Source: Hyphomicrobiales bacterium (GTDB taxonomy: Bacteria > Pseudomonadota > Alphaproteobacteria > Rhizobiales > Rhizobiaceae). Taken from it: a stretch of DNA of 64,000 nucleotides. The notes under the pieces were generated by a model. It was not told where the DNA came from. It made no database searches and saw only the letters and a program-made list of their open reading frames with translations. The stretch spans positions 304,243 through 368,242 of the forward strand of contig UBNQ01000025.1 in NCBI GenBank assembly GCA_900466875.1. The letters are read 5' to 3'. Numbering within the stretch: position 1 is the stretch's first letter; every line of letters begins with the position of its first letter. Shown here piece by piece: positions 36,343-45,104 of this stretch. Made by a program: the position numbers and the translations under genes.

Positions 36343-36368
36343 GCACGGCGCGAAATCCGACGCCGTGC
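36343..36368 (-). terminator. Hairpin between the DUF442 gene and ridA-like gene
   Basis: GCACGGCG and CGCCGTGC pair (8 bp, 10-base loop). On the minus strand the tail is TTTCCCC. It may terminate the upstream gene or separate the two genes. Confidence 0.5.
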
Positions 36369-36380
36369 GCGAAAAACTGG

Positions 36381-36719
36381 TTAGCCCTTGAAACGTTGGG
36401 CCTGTTCGTAGATGGCGGTCGAGCGTGCGCCGGACCGGCAAAAACCAAGCATCGGCTTTGAAAACTCTTCCAGCACGTCAGCCATTTCGGTCACGCCTTC
36501 CGGCGTCAGGCCCATACGGCCGACCGGGATGTGACGGATTTCAAGGCCAAGTTCGTTTGCACGCGCTTCGATCTCGGCATAGTGCGGCTGGCCGGGCTCC
36601 TCCTCGTCCGGGCGATTGCAGACGAGGGACTTGAAACCAAGCGCCTTGATCTCGTCCAGTTCCTCGACGGTGACCTGGCCGGAAACGGAATACTCGTCGT
36701 TGATCTGGCGGATATCCAT
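36381..36719 (-). CDS. TIGR01244/DUF442 family phosphatase-like protein
   Basis: The 112-residue protein has a tyrosine-phosphatase-like loop FCRSGARS (Cys-x5-Arg), the pattern of the DUF442 domain often annotated as sulfur transferase or beta-lactamase-hydrolase-like (Blh). In some rhizobia the domain is joined to a persulfide-dioxygenase-like hydrolase; here it stands alone. ATG 36719 has GGAGG 6 bases upstream. A role in sulfide/persulfide handling is possible but not shown. Confidence 0.8.
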   Translation of the reverse strand: MDIRQINDEYSVSGQVTVEELDEIKALGFKSLVCNRPDEEEPGQPHYAEIEARANELGLEIRHIPVGRMGLTPEGVTEMADVLEEFSKPMLGFCRSGARSTAIYEQAQRFKG

Positions 36720-36791
36720 GGGCAACCTCCATTTTTGTGGCGCAAGCATTACGCGGTGCCTTGATAAGCGTCAACGGCAGATGGCAGCATC

Positions 36792-37631
36792 TCAAACGAA
36801 GGCGAAACGAAGCGCATAGTCTGCACTCTCACCCGGCTCAAGCCATCGCAATTCACCGGTTTCAGTCAGTTCCTCGCGGCTTGCCAGCCGATGCGATACA
36901 GGTTCGATGCCAAGCACATGGGCAGGTTCCTTCTGGTTCCGCCATATCTGCAGATAAGGCAGATTATCGGTCTTGAACCGCACCTTGAGCGTTGCGCCGC
37001 CAAGCGAGGCGATCGGCCCCAGAGCCACTTCTGCCCATTCCTCACCCTCACGGCGCGCCGGTACGCAAAAGACGCCTCCCGGATCAGGTCCGAAATCCCA
37101 ACCCATCCGCCCGCCATCCAGCATCGCGCCCGTCAGATGCACGCCGTCATCGAATAGCCAGGCGCCGATATTCATGTGGTACATGTGCACCCGGGCCATC
37201 CGCGTGGTCCCGGTATTGGTGACCTTGTCCTGCAGGCAGACCTCGCCGGTGCTACTGTCAATTCTCCAGTGCCGCTCAAGCAGCGCCTTGCCGCCGTCCG
37301 CGGTCAACACCTGCACCCGCGCACGACATTCGGCATCTTCCCCCTGCATATCCCAGAACAGAATTTCGGCCGGATGGGAGGAATAGGAACCATGCAGCGG
37401 ATATTTTCGCCCGTCCCTGTCGCCGGCGATCGCCTCCGGGTGACGGATATGGTCCGGACCGCATGTGAACAGGAAACCTTCCAGCGAGTGATCAATTCGC
37501 GAATCACCATCGTCGGGAATGGCGCGGCCAGGGGCGATATCGGTATCGTGAACGAAGCATTTTCCGATATCCAGAACCGAGCTTTCATCGAGTTGAAGCG
37601 TCGGTCCGAGGGCCGCCGTAAAGGTTTTCAT
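36792..37631 (-). CDS. Aldose 1-epimerase-like protein (DUF4432 type)
   Basis: The 279-residue product has the galactose-mutarotase beta-sandwich pattern: GRAIPDDGDSRIDHSLEGFLFTCGPDH, HGSYSSHPAE with conserved His, and VHMYHMNIGAWLFDDG. This resembles DUF4432 epimerase-like proteins that bind sugars. No catalytic role can be confirmed. ATG 37631 has AGGAGG 8 bases upstream; the in-frame ATG at 37637 is too close to it. Confidence 0.78.
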   Translation of the reverse strand: MKTFTAALGPTLQLDESSVLDIGKCFVHDTDIAPGRAIPDDGDSRIDHSLEGFLFTCGPDHIRHPEAIAGDRDGRKYPLHGSYSSHPAEILFWDMQGEDAECRARVQVLTADGGKALLERHWRIDSSTGEVCLQDKVTNTGTTRMARVHMYHMNIGAWLFDDGVHLTGAMLDGGRMGWDFGPDPGGVFCVPARREGEEWAEVALGPIASLGGATLKVRFKTDNLPYLQIWRNQKEPAHVLGIEPVSHRLASREELTETGELRWLEPGESADYALRFAFV

Positions 37632-37821
37632 CAGCATTTCCTCCTGATCCTCACAACGCATTTACCGAAGGTGAGCGGAATTTAATAATTCATTCATTGC
37701 AAACTGGGATTTTTCCATAGAAGCGTCAAAATTAGCTTGTCAGTCAATGCACATAGCAATTGGGAACCAAGCACCTCCATTCCCGATTACATGGGTGTGC
37801 AACATTATAATCGGTGAGAAC

Positions 37822-39216
37822 GTGAAGCGCTCTTTTCTTTTCGGCATAAGCCTTGCGGTTCTGGGAGCCTCGGTCGTTCCTGCGGCGGCGCAGTCGCGTT
37901 ACCAGCAATATTCCGACGGTCCCGTCCTCGTGGCGCCCGATGGGGCGATCCTCGATTACATGCCCAACCAGCGCGATATCATGGTCAGCCGTGATGGCGC
38001 AGGGCGCAGGGTCTACCTTGATCGCTACGGTAATATCGTCGCGACCGAGATGCGTCAGGGGCGCGAAAGGCCGCGCTACGAAGAATATCCGCCGGCACCG
38101 CGCAATCAGGGCAACCGCCGTCAGGCCGATACCTACCCCTCGCGCTACGACAATCGCGGCGGATATCAGGATTACCGTCAATATCGTCCGGAAGAGCCTG
38201 GTTCCGTAACCGGCTCGATTGGTGGTTCCGTCACCCGCATGCCGCTTGATCAGCAGGAACTGCCGGGCGTCGATCAGGGTTACCCGGAAGAAGCGTCGCT
38301 TGAGCCGAACCAGAGCCTGCCGCCGGCGGACGATCTGCATCCGAACAAGCCGATCATCAGCGTCACCAAGAAACCGCAGGCGGAAATCGCAGCGCTTCAG
38401 GTCTTCCTCGACCGTGAAGGCATTTCTCCCGGAGTGATCGATGGCCATCTCGGCGACAACGTCAACAAGGCGGTTGCGGCATGGCAGGAAATGACGGGCG
38501 AAACACTCGACCCGAACAATTCCGAAGATATCCTGCAGCGACTTGCCTATTCCGGCGGCCTGCCGATCGTCGACTACACGATCACCGCATCGGATGCGGC
38601 AGGCCCCTATGTCGCCTCCATCCCGGACGACTACGCCCACAAGGCGACCATGCCGGCCATGTCGTTCACCTCGGTGACGGAAAAACTGGCCGAACAGTTC
38701 CACATGGACGAAGGTTATCTGAAGGCGTTGAACCCGAATGCCGACTTCTCCATCCCCGGCACGATCATCAAGGTCATCAATCCGGGCCAGACGAAGACCG
38801 GTCAGGTGACGCGCATCATTGCCGACAAGGCGCGCAAGCAGGTCTTCGGTTACGGCGCCGACGGCAATCTCATTGCCGCCTATCCGGCAACGATCGGCTC
38901 CTCCGACACGCCCTCGCCCTCCGGCAACCACACGGTGCAGCGTATCGCGCTCGATCCCGGTTATACGTATAATCCGAAGATCAACTTCACCCAGGGCAAC
39001 AACACGCAGATCCTGCAGATTCCGCCGGGTCCGAACGGACCGGTTGGCACGGTCTGGATCGCGCTTTCGAAGCCCACCTACGGCATCCACGGCACCCCGG
39101 AACCGTCGAAGATCGGCAAGACCAACAGCCACGGCTGTATCCGCCTGACCAACTGGGATGCGACCGAACTCGCCAAGATGGTGAAGCCCGGCACGACCGT
39201 CGAATTTGTCGATTAA
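37822..39216 (+). CDS. L,D-transpeptidase (YkuD domain) with peptidoglycan-binding modules
   Basis: The 464-residue periplasmic protein has a signal peptide (1-23, ending PAAAQ), a Tyr/Arg-rich variable region, a PG-binding-like repeat (LQVFLDREGISPGVIDGHLG), a LysM-like stretch, and a C-terminal YkuD domain with the catalytic motif HG then SHGCIRLTNWDA near residue 435. Such enzymes form 3-3 cross-links or attach proteins to murein. GTG 37822 is chosen for the signal peptide, with GGTGA 5 bases upstream. Rhizobia depend on L,D-transpeptidation for polar growth (known), so a role in growth is plausible. Confidence 0.9.
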   Translation: MKRSFLFGISLAVLGASVVPAAAQSRYQQYSDGPVLVAPDGAILDYMPNQRDIMVSRDGAGRRVYLDRYGNIVATEMRQGRERPRYEEYPPAPRNQGNRRQADTYPSRYDNRGGYQDYRQYRPEEPGSVTGSIGGSVTRMPLDQQELPGVDQGYPEEASLEPNQSLPPADDLHPNKPIISVTKKPQAEIAALQVFLDREGISPGVIDGHLGDNVNKAVAAWQEMTGETLDPNNSEDILQRLAYSGGLPIVDYTITASDAAGPYVASIPDDYAHKATMPAMSFTSVTEKLAEQFHMDEGYLKALNPNADFSIPGTIIKVINPGQTKTGQVTRIIADKARKQVFGYGADGNLIAAYPATIGSSDTPSPSGNHTVQRIALDPGYTYNPKINFTQGNNTQILQIPPGPNGPVGTVWIALSKPTYGIHGTPEPSKIGKTNSHGCIRLTNWDATELAKMVKPGTTVEFVD

Positions 39217-39258
39217 GGCTTTCCCGCCTTCAAAAGATCTCAAATCCTGAAACCACAA

Positions 39259-39278
39259 TGGCCGGCGAAAGCCGGCCA
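39259..39278. terminator. Terminator between L,D-transpeptidase and parA-like gene
   Basis: TGGCCGGC and GCCGGCCA pair over 8 bp across a GAAA tetraloop in the convergent spacer, followed by CATTCTTATG on the plus strand. Confidence 0.7.
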
Positions 39279-39305
39279 CATTCTTATGTGCTCAAGAAAA
39301 GGACG

Positions 39306-40022
39306 TCAGGCAGCGCCGCGACCAAGTCCTATGAGCCGGGCAGCCGCGCTGCGCGTCATCCTTGTCGGCATCAGACGCAGAACCTCCGCCGCATAGGCGC
39401 GGACATTGTCCTTTGCCTTCTCGACATTGCTGACCTTCGACGGATCCATGCTGTGAAGCGTGCCCCCGGTCTCGAACAATTCCTTGAACGCGGTCCTTTC
39501 ACCGATCGGCGTCGTGAGAACATGGACGCCCTTGGCGGCAAGCAGTCCCTTGATGGCAAGTAACGCCTTGGTGGTGACCATGGATGTCACGCGCGTCAGC
39601 ACCACGGAATGCTCGATATCGAGCCTCCCCTTCTCTTTCATCACGGCAAGAAGGTCGAGAATCTGCGCCGCTCCCTTGGCGTCCATGGCTGAGCCCTGGA
39701 CCGGAATGAAGACGTGATCGGAAAGCCCGAGCGCCGTCGTCACCAGTGCATCGCAAGCGCCGGCTAGGTCGATGATGAAATAGTCGGTGACCGATGCCAT
39801 TTCGCGCAGGTGACAGTGCAGCGAAGCAACGGTCACTTCGGAGATCACCTCGATATTGCGAACCCTGCCGGACGACTCCTGCCATTGGCTGATCCAGCGC
39901 TGCGGATCGGCATCGATGATGGTGATCCGAAATCCCTGATGGGCAAGCTCGGTCGCGAGCAGAAGCGCTGCGGTCGTCTTGCCGGCTCCGCCCTTTGCGT
40001 TGGCGAAAGATATGACTGGCAT
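39306..40022 (-). CDS. Orphan ParA-family (Walker-type) ATPase
   Basis: The 238-residue protein has the deviant Walker A KGGAGKTTA (10-18), IDADPQRWISQW (Walker A') and IIDLAGACDALV. It resembles VirC1/ParA of Agrobacterium-type bacteria. No parB gene or obvious parS palindrome lies nearby, so it is not a replicon partition operon; cargo positioning or division-site placement are alternatives. A serine/arginine-containing tail (PTRMTRSAAARLIGLG) is unusual for MinD-like proteins. Confidence 0.85.
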   Translation of the reverse strand: MPVISFANAKGGAGKTTAALLLATELAHQGFRITIIDADPQRWISQWQESSGRVRNIEVISEVTVASLHCHLREMASVTDYFIIDLAGACDALVTTALGLSDHVFIPVQGSAMDAKGAAQILDLLAVMKEKGRLDIEHSVVLTRVTSMVTTKALLAIKGLLAAKGVHVLTTPIGERTAFKELFETGGTLHSMDPSKVSNVEKAKDNVRAYAAEVLRLMPTRMTRSAAARLIGLGRGAA

Positions 40023-40172
40023 TTTTCATCCTCGGGGGTCACGAGCCGCATCGCTCTGCTGGCGTCCCGAAACATGGGGCCCGTATCGCGCATACTTTCC
40101 AAACATGGTTAATCAAGGATTAACCTGCCCGGGGCAGCAGCCGCATGATGATGAAGTGATGCAGCCCCGCAT

Positions 40173-40201
40173 CAAAAAGGCGACCGCAGGCAACGGTCGC
40201 C
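40173..40201 (-). terminator. Terminator of the ethanolamine-type permease gene
   Basis: GGCGACCG and CGGTCGCC pair (8 bp, 7-base loop). On the minus strand the stem is followed by TTTTTGAT, a classic rho-independent arrangement 24 bases past the permease stop. Confidence 0.85.
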
Positions 40202-40224
40202 CTCTTTGTTCGAGGTGAAAAGGG

Positions 40225-41724
40225 CTAGGCGAGCGACGCCGCCTCCTTATGCCCCATGGCAAACTCCTCCTCCGGCGACAGAATCAGCCGATGGCGTCCC
40301 ACGATCGCGAAATAGGCAATCGCCACCGCGAACCACACGACGACCCAGACCACGCCCTTGAAGAAATTCGGATCCTGGATCTGGTAGATCAGCGTCACGA
40401 CCGCAATCCCGATCGTCAGCGCCGCACCGGGAATACCGAGCGGCGAGCGGAACGGCCGCTCGATATTCGGCAGTTTCCTGCGCAGGATGATGAAGGAGAT
40501 TGCCTGCATGATGTAGGAGAACATAGCGCCGAACACCGCCATATTGAGCAGCACCGCACCGATCACCGTGCCGCCCTGCTCCGCACCCAGCGAGAACCAG
40601 ATGACCAGCATGACGGAGAGGCCGACTGCTGCCCCCGCCATCATCGCCACATAAGGTGTCTTGTAGACCGAATGGGTGACGGATAGCGCGGTCGGGAAAT
40701 AGCCGGCGCGCGACAGTGAATAGATCTGCCGTCCCTGTGCATAGAGGATCGTGTGGAAGCTGGCGATCAGCCCCGTCAGCGCCACCAGTCCGAGGATGAC
40801 CACGCCGCCATCGCCATAAACGGACTTGAAGCCGTCGAGCAACGGCTCCAGCGCCGAGCCAAGATGGAAGGCGCCGACACCCGGCAGAGACGGGTTGAGC
40901 AGTACGATCATGAAAGCAGAGACCATCAGCGTGATGATGCCGAGAATGATCCCCTTCGGCATGTCGCGCTTCGGATCGACGGATTCTTCCGCCGCCAGCG
41001 GCAATTGCTCGATCGCCAGGAACAGCCACACGGCAAAGGGCAGTGTCGCCAGGACACCGGAAATGCCGAAGGGGAACCAGTCGCCATTGCCTTCCGGCAG
41101 TTCGATCGCGGCACCATCAGGCCCGACGCCGATATTGAGCGCCCATCGATTGAAATCCATGTTCGGGATTGCGCTGATCCAGAAGAACACCAGTACCGCC
41201 AGCGAGACCAGCGTGATGACCAGTGTCACCTTGAACGACAACTCCAGGCCGAAGACATTCAGCGCCAGGAACACGGCATAGAAGAATATCCACAGAAGCG
41301 GTGAATAGACCGGATCAAGCCCGAGGATCGAGTTCACGTAAGCCGTGATGAAGGTGACGATGACAGCCGGCGTCAGCACATATTCGACATTTTCGCAAAG
41401 CCCGGTCAGAAAGCCGCCCCATGGCCCCATCGCCGTGCGGGCAAAGGAATAGGCAGCCCCCGTATGCGGCAGCGCCGGGCTCATCTCGGCAATCGAGAAG
41501 GTCAGGCCCAGATACATGACCGCGATGATCATGCCGGCAACCAGCATGCCGCCCCAGCCGCCAGTGGCGAAGCCGAAATTCCAGCCGGAAAAATGGCCTG
41601 AAATGACGGCGCCGACCCCGAGCGCCCAAAGCGACCAGACGCCGGCATAACGCGAAAGTCCGCGCTTATCGAAATAGGATGCGTCAGCCTTCTTGTAGCT
41701 GACGCCTGCAGATGAACTTTCCAT
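40225..41724 (-). CDS. APC-family amino acid/ethanolamine permease
   Basis: The 499-residue membrane protein has about twelve spans and matches the ethanolamine permease subfamily (EutP/Eat type) of the APC superfamily: VWSLWALGVGAVISGHFSGWNFGF near residue 30, AAYSFARTAMGPWGGFLTGLCENVEYV near 100, and FGAMFSYIMQAISFIILRRKLPNIERPF late. Ethanolamine import is a reasonable guess, but no ammonia-lyase genes lie nearby. ATG 41724 has AGGAG 7 bases upstream. Confidence 0.82.
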   Translation of the reverse strand: MESSSAGVSYKKADASYFDKRGLSRYAGVWSLWALGVGAVISGHFSGWNFGFATGGWGGMLVAGMIIAVMYLGLTFSIAEMSPALPHTGAAYSFARTAMGPWGGFLTGLCENVEYVLTPAVIVTFITAYVNSILGLDPVYSPLLWIFFYAVFLALNVFGLELSFKVTLVITLVSLAVLVFFWISAIPNMDFNRWALNIGVGPDGAAIELPEGNGDWFPFGISGVLATLPFAVWLFLAIEQLPLAAEESVDPKRDMPKGIILGIITLMVSAFMIVLLNPSLPGVGAFHLGSALEPLLDGFKSVYGDGGVVILGLVALTGLIASFHTILYAQGRQIYSLSRAGYFPTALSVTHSVYKTPYVAMMAGAAVGLSVMLVIWFSLGAEQGGTVIGAVLLNMAVFGAMFSYIMQAISFIILRRKLPNIERPFRSPLGIPGAALTIGIAVVTLIYQIQDPNFFKGVVWVVVWFAVAIAYFAIVGRHRLILSPEEEFAMGHKEAASLA

Positions 41725-42246
41725 TCCCCATCTCCTGCTCAAAGCAAAGGCCCCGGCCCCAACGGCCGGATATGCCTATGGACCGGCCGGACCCGATATT
41801 TCGGTGTCCGGTCCGCGCAGCGTTTGACGACTCCCAGGAGGATCTTGTCGGCCCTGCCATTGCGGCATCGCCGAATTTTGGAGCAACCGCGATCCCTCGG
41901 CGGCCCCTTTGAAACACGTTGCCTTCCGCTTTTCAGCCAGATGTCGCCTTCAGCCGGCGAACAAGAAAAGGTAAACGAAAGATTGACGACAACATTCTTC
42001 ACTTTCCAGTTGTCGTCAAATGGAACTTCGTACTCCGTCTGGCCAAATTGCGTCCTGCGTGTTCCATCCACGACGTATTTGCCCGGTTATCCACAGCCGC
42101 GGCTCGGCCGTTTTTGACGTCTGCGAAAAAAACGCTTTGAAAGCTGGGGCTTATGGCCCGATGATCCGATCCTCGACTGTCACATACAGTTCACGATACG
42201 TCACTACGAGTTGCCGCCGACACGATCAAACCTCAGGAGGACATCC
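41725..42246. other. Divergent promoter region with an inverted repeat
   Basis: This 522-base spacer lies between the permease (minus) and the ABC binding-protein gene (plus). It contains the long inverted repeat described at 41983-42019. The CAGGAGG ribosome-binding site for the binding protein is at its right end. Short open frames in it look non-coding. No other feature was recognised. Confidence 0.6.
41983..42019. promoter_or_regulatory. Inverted repeat, candidate operator
   Basis: TTGACGACAAC (41983-41993) and GTTGTCGTCAA (42009-42019) are exact complements 15 bases apart, about 230 bases from the binding-protein start and 260 from the permease start. The half spacing of about 26 bases (between two and three DNA turns) suits a dimeric or tetrameric regulator. 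A stem-loop in RNA is also possible. Confidence 0.6.
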
Positions 42247-43350
42247 GTGCTCAAGAACGCTCATCGCCTGCTTTCGCTGACGACTGCCACAGTCGTTGCA
42301 TCCACAAGCTTCGCTTTCGCCGAGCCGAGCGCTGAACTGATCGCAGCCGCCAAGAAGGAAGGCTCGCTGACGACCATCGCCCTGCCCCATAGCTGGTGCG
42401 GTTATGGCGACATCATTGCCGGCTTCAAGGCCAAGTATGGTATCGAAGTCAACGAACTGAACCCGGACGCAAGCTCGGGCGACGAAATCGAAGCCATCAA
42501 GGCCAACAAGGGCAATACCGGTCCGCAGGCGCCTGACGTTATCGACGTCGGCCTCTCTTTCGGCCCGTCCTCCAAGGCCGAAGGCCTGATCCAGCCCTAT
42601 AAGGTCTCCACCTGGGATTCGATCCCGGATGACGCCAAGGATGCCGAAGGCCACTGGTACGGTGACTATTACGGCGTTCTCTCCTTCGTCGTGAACACCG
42701 ACATCGTCAAGGAACTGCCGAAGGACTGGAAGGATCTGACCAAGTCCGAATACGCCAACTCGGTTGCTCTTGCGGGCGATCCGCGCGGCTCCAACCAGGC
42801 CGTCCAGGCCGTTTACGCTGCGGGCCTCGCTGCCGGCGAAACCGACCCGACCAAGGCTGGTGAAGCAGGCCTGAAGCTGTTTTCGGACATCAACAAGGCT
42901 GGCAACTTCGTACCGGTCATCGGCAAGTCCGCTTCGCTTGCTCAGGGCTCGACCCCAATCGTCATCGCCTGGGACTATAATGGTCTCTCCTGGCGCGACA
43001 CGTTGAAGGGCAACCCGCCGCTGGAAGTCGTCGTTCCGGAAACCGGCGTCGTCGCCGGCGTCTACGTTCAGGCAATCTCGGCCTTTGCTCCGCACCCGAA
43101 CGCTGCCAAGCTGTGGATGGAATACATCTATTCCGACGAAGGCCAGCTCGGTTATCTGAAGGGTTATTGCCACCCGATCCGCTTCAACGATCTTGCCAAG
43201 AACAACAAGATCCCGAAGGAAATGCTCGACGCCCTGCCGCCGGCAGCAGCCTATGAAAAGGCAAAGTTCCCGACGCTCGACGAGCAGGACAAGGGCAAGA
43301 CTGCTATCACCACCAAGTGGGATAGCGTCGTCGGCGCCAACGTTCAGTAA
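42247..43350 (+). CDS. ABC transporter substrate-binding protein
   Basis: The 367-residue periplasmic protein has a signal peptide (about 1-25, ending AFA) and a type II binding-protein fold resembling the iron(III)/spermidine-putrescine/phosphonate class (AAAKKEGSLTTIALPHSW; AWDYNGLSW; SAFAPHPNAAKLWMEYI). Iron-binding tyrosine pairs typical of FbpA are not evident, so polyamine- or phosphonate-type ligands are as likely. GTG 42247 has CAGGAGG 6 bases upstream. A hairpin separates it from the permease genes. Confidence 0.9.
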   Translation: MLKNAHRLLSLTTATVVASTSFAFAEPSAELIAAAKKEGSLTTIALPHSWCGYGDIIAGFKAKYGIEVNELNPDASSGDEIEAIKANKGNTGPQAPDVIDVGLSFGPSSKAEGLIQPYKVSTWDSIPDDAKDAEGHWYGDYYGVLSFVVNTDIVKELPKDWKDLTKSEYANSVALAGDPRGSNQAVQAVYAAGLAAGETDPTKAGEAGLKLFSDINKAGNFVPVIGKSASLAQGSTPIVIAWDYNGLSWRDTLKGNPPLEVVVPETGVVAGVYVQAISAFAPHPNAAKLWMEYIYSDEGQLGYLKGYCHPIRFNDLAKNNKIPKEMLDALPPAAAYEKAKFPTLDEQDKGKTAITTKWDSVVGANVQ

Positions 43351-43358
43351 TACATTAG

Positions 43359-43384
43359 GGCCTCCCCGCTTCGGCGGGGAGGCC
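43359..43384 (+). promoter_or_regulatory. Hairpin between binding-protein and permease genes
   Basis: GGCCTCCCCGC and GCGGGGAGGCC pair perfectly over 11 bp around a TTCG tetraloop, followed by CTCCTTCTTCTCCC. Without a T-run it probably stabilises the upstream mRNA end or attenuates transcription, raising binding-protein levels over permease (known pattern in ABC operons). Confidence 0.75.
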
Positions 43385-43413
43385 TCCTTCTTCTCCCACA
43401 GAAGCGCTTTTTC

Positions 43414-44289
43414 ATGGCAACGGCATCCTCGTCCTTCATCGACCGACGTACCGTCATCGATTGGCTCGGCATCGCGCCGTTCATGATCTTCGCTTTGATG
43501 TTCCTGATCGTCCCGACGCTTTATCTCGTCATGGGCGCCTTCTTCACGCCCGACGGCCAGTTCACCTTCAAGAATATCGCCGACCTGTTCACCCCGACGA
43601 TCATGTCGGCCTACTGGATCTCCATCAAGGTCTCCTTCGCCTCCTCGCTCGGCGGCGCGCTGATCGGCTTTTTTCTCGCCTGGGCAATCGTTCTCGGCGG
43701 CCTGCCGTCGTGGATCCGCTCCGGCCTCCTGACTTTTTCCGGCGTCGCCTCGAATTTCGCCGGCGTACCGCTCGCCTTCGCCTTTATCGCCACACTTGGA
43801 CGCACCGGCCTCGTGACGGTCTTCATGCGCGACTGGTTCGGTTTCAATCTCTATTCGACCGGTTTCAACCTTCTGTCCTTCGTCGGCCTGACCGTCACCT
43901 ACATGTTCTTCCAGATCCCGCTGATGGTGCTGATCCTGACGCCGGCGCTGGATGGTCTGAAGAAGGAATGGCGCGAGGCTTCCGAAATCCTCGGCGCATC
44001 GACATGGCAATACTGGCGCATGGTCGCTTTCCCGATCCTCTGGCCGAGCCTTCTCGGCACCAGCCTGCTTCTCTTCGCCAACGCCTTCGGCGCCATCGCC
44101 ACGGCCTATGCGCTGACCGGTTCCTCGCTCAACATCGTGCCAATCCTGCTTTATGCGCAGATCCGCGGCGATGTGCTGCATAACCCCAATCTCGGTTATG
44201 CGCTGGCGCTCGGCATGATCGTCATCACCGGCCTCTCCAACATTCTCTACATCTGGCTGCGCATGCGCGCCGAACGCTGGCAGAAGTGA
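43414..44289 (+). CDS. ABC transporter permease (BPD-type)
   Basis: The 291-residue inner-membrane protein has about six spans and the EAA loop KKEWREASEILGASTWQYWRMVAFPIL, which couples to the ATPase. It is the first of two permeases, like PotB. It starts 63 bases after the binding-protein stop. Its stop region overlaps the open frame of the second permease. Confidence 0.92.
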   Translation: MATASSSFIDRRTVIDWLGIAPFMIFALMFLIVPTLYLVMGAFFTPDGQFTFKNIADLFTPTIMSAYWISIKVSFASSLGGALIGFFLAWAIVLGGLPSWIRSGLLTFSGVASNFAGVPLAFAFIATLGRTGLVTVFMRDWFGFNLYSTGFNLLSFVGLTVTYMFFQIPLMVLILTPALDGLKKEWREASEILGASTWQYWRMVAFPILWPSLLGTSLLLFANAFGAIATAYALTGSSLNIVPILLYAQIRGDVLHNPNLGYALALGMIVITGLSNILYIWLRMRAERWQK

Positions 44290-44300
44290 GGGCGCCTGAG

Positions 44301-45092
44301 ATGAAGATGACCAAATTCTTCGCCTGGCTCGCCATCGCCATCGGCCTTATCTATTTCTTCGTGCCGCTGCTCGGCACGTTCGAATTCTCTCTGCGCATGC
44401 GCCGCGGCGAATATTCTTTCGATGCCTACGATTCTGTATTCTCCGATGTGCAGTTCCAGCAGACCTTCGGCTTCTCCATCCTGATGGCGCTGTTCACCAT
44501 CGCCTTCGGCATGCTGCTAGTCGTGCCCACCGCCTATTGGGTCCGACTGCGTCTGCCGCAGATGCGCCCGGTCGTCGAATTCGTCACCCTGATGCCGCTC
44601 GTCATCCCGGCGATCGTCATCGTCTTCGGCTATCTTCGCCTCTACAATTCCTCGTCCTATATCCCGTTCACCGGCTCGACCTTCGGCACCAACGTGCTGT
44701 TGGTCATGTCCTACATCACCCTGTCGCTGCCCTACATGTATCGTTCGGTCGACACCGCGATGCGCACGATCGACGTTCGCACGCTCACCGAGGCTGCCGA
44801 AATCCTTGGCGCCAAATGGCCGACAATCCTGTTCAAATGCATCTTCCCGAATGTCATGTCCGGCGTCCTCTCCGGCGCGTTCATCACCTTCGCCATCGTC
44901 ATGGGCGAGTTCACCATGGCAGCGCTTTTGAACCGCCCGGCTTTCGGTCCCTATCTACAGCTCGTCGGCGCCAACAAGGCCTATGAGCCTTCCGCACTCG
45001 CCGTCATCGCCTTCGCCATGACCTGGCTTTCCATGGGCCTTATCCAGCTCGTTTCCCGTCTCAGCAAGATGGCGCCCGCCCGCAGCGCCTAA
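44301..45092 (+). CDS. ABC transporter permease (BPD-type)
   Basis: The 263-residue product has about six spans and the EAA loop LTEAAEILGAKWPTILFKCIFP; it is the PotC-like partner. Start 44301 (MKMTKFF) is preferred with GAGGGCG upstream; a GTG at 44286 overlapping the previous gene is also open. Twelve bases separate it from the ATPase gene. Confidence 0.92.
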   Translation: MKMTKFFAWLAIAIGLIYFFVPLLGTFEFSLRMRRGEYSFDAYDSVFSDVQFQQTFGFSILMALFTIAFGMLLVVPTAYWVRLRLPQMRPVVEFVTLMPLVIPAIVIVFGYLRLYNSSSYIPFTGSTFGTNVLLVMSYITLSLPYMYRSVDTAMRTIDVRTLTEAAEILGAKWPTILFKCIFPNVMSGVLSGAFITFAIVMGEFTMAALLNRPAFGPYLQLVGANKAYEPSALAVIAFAMTWLSMGLIQLVSRLSKMAPARSA

Positions 45093-45104
45093 GGAATTTC
45101 GCCC

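Noticed and set aside
42226..44181. Minus-strand frame of 651 codons
   Set aside because: It spans two well-supported ABC transporter genes and their hairpin on the other strand; composition typical of a shadow frame.
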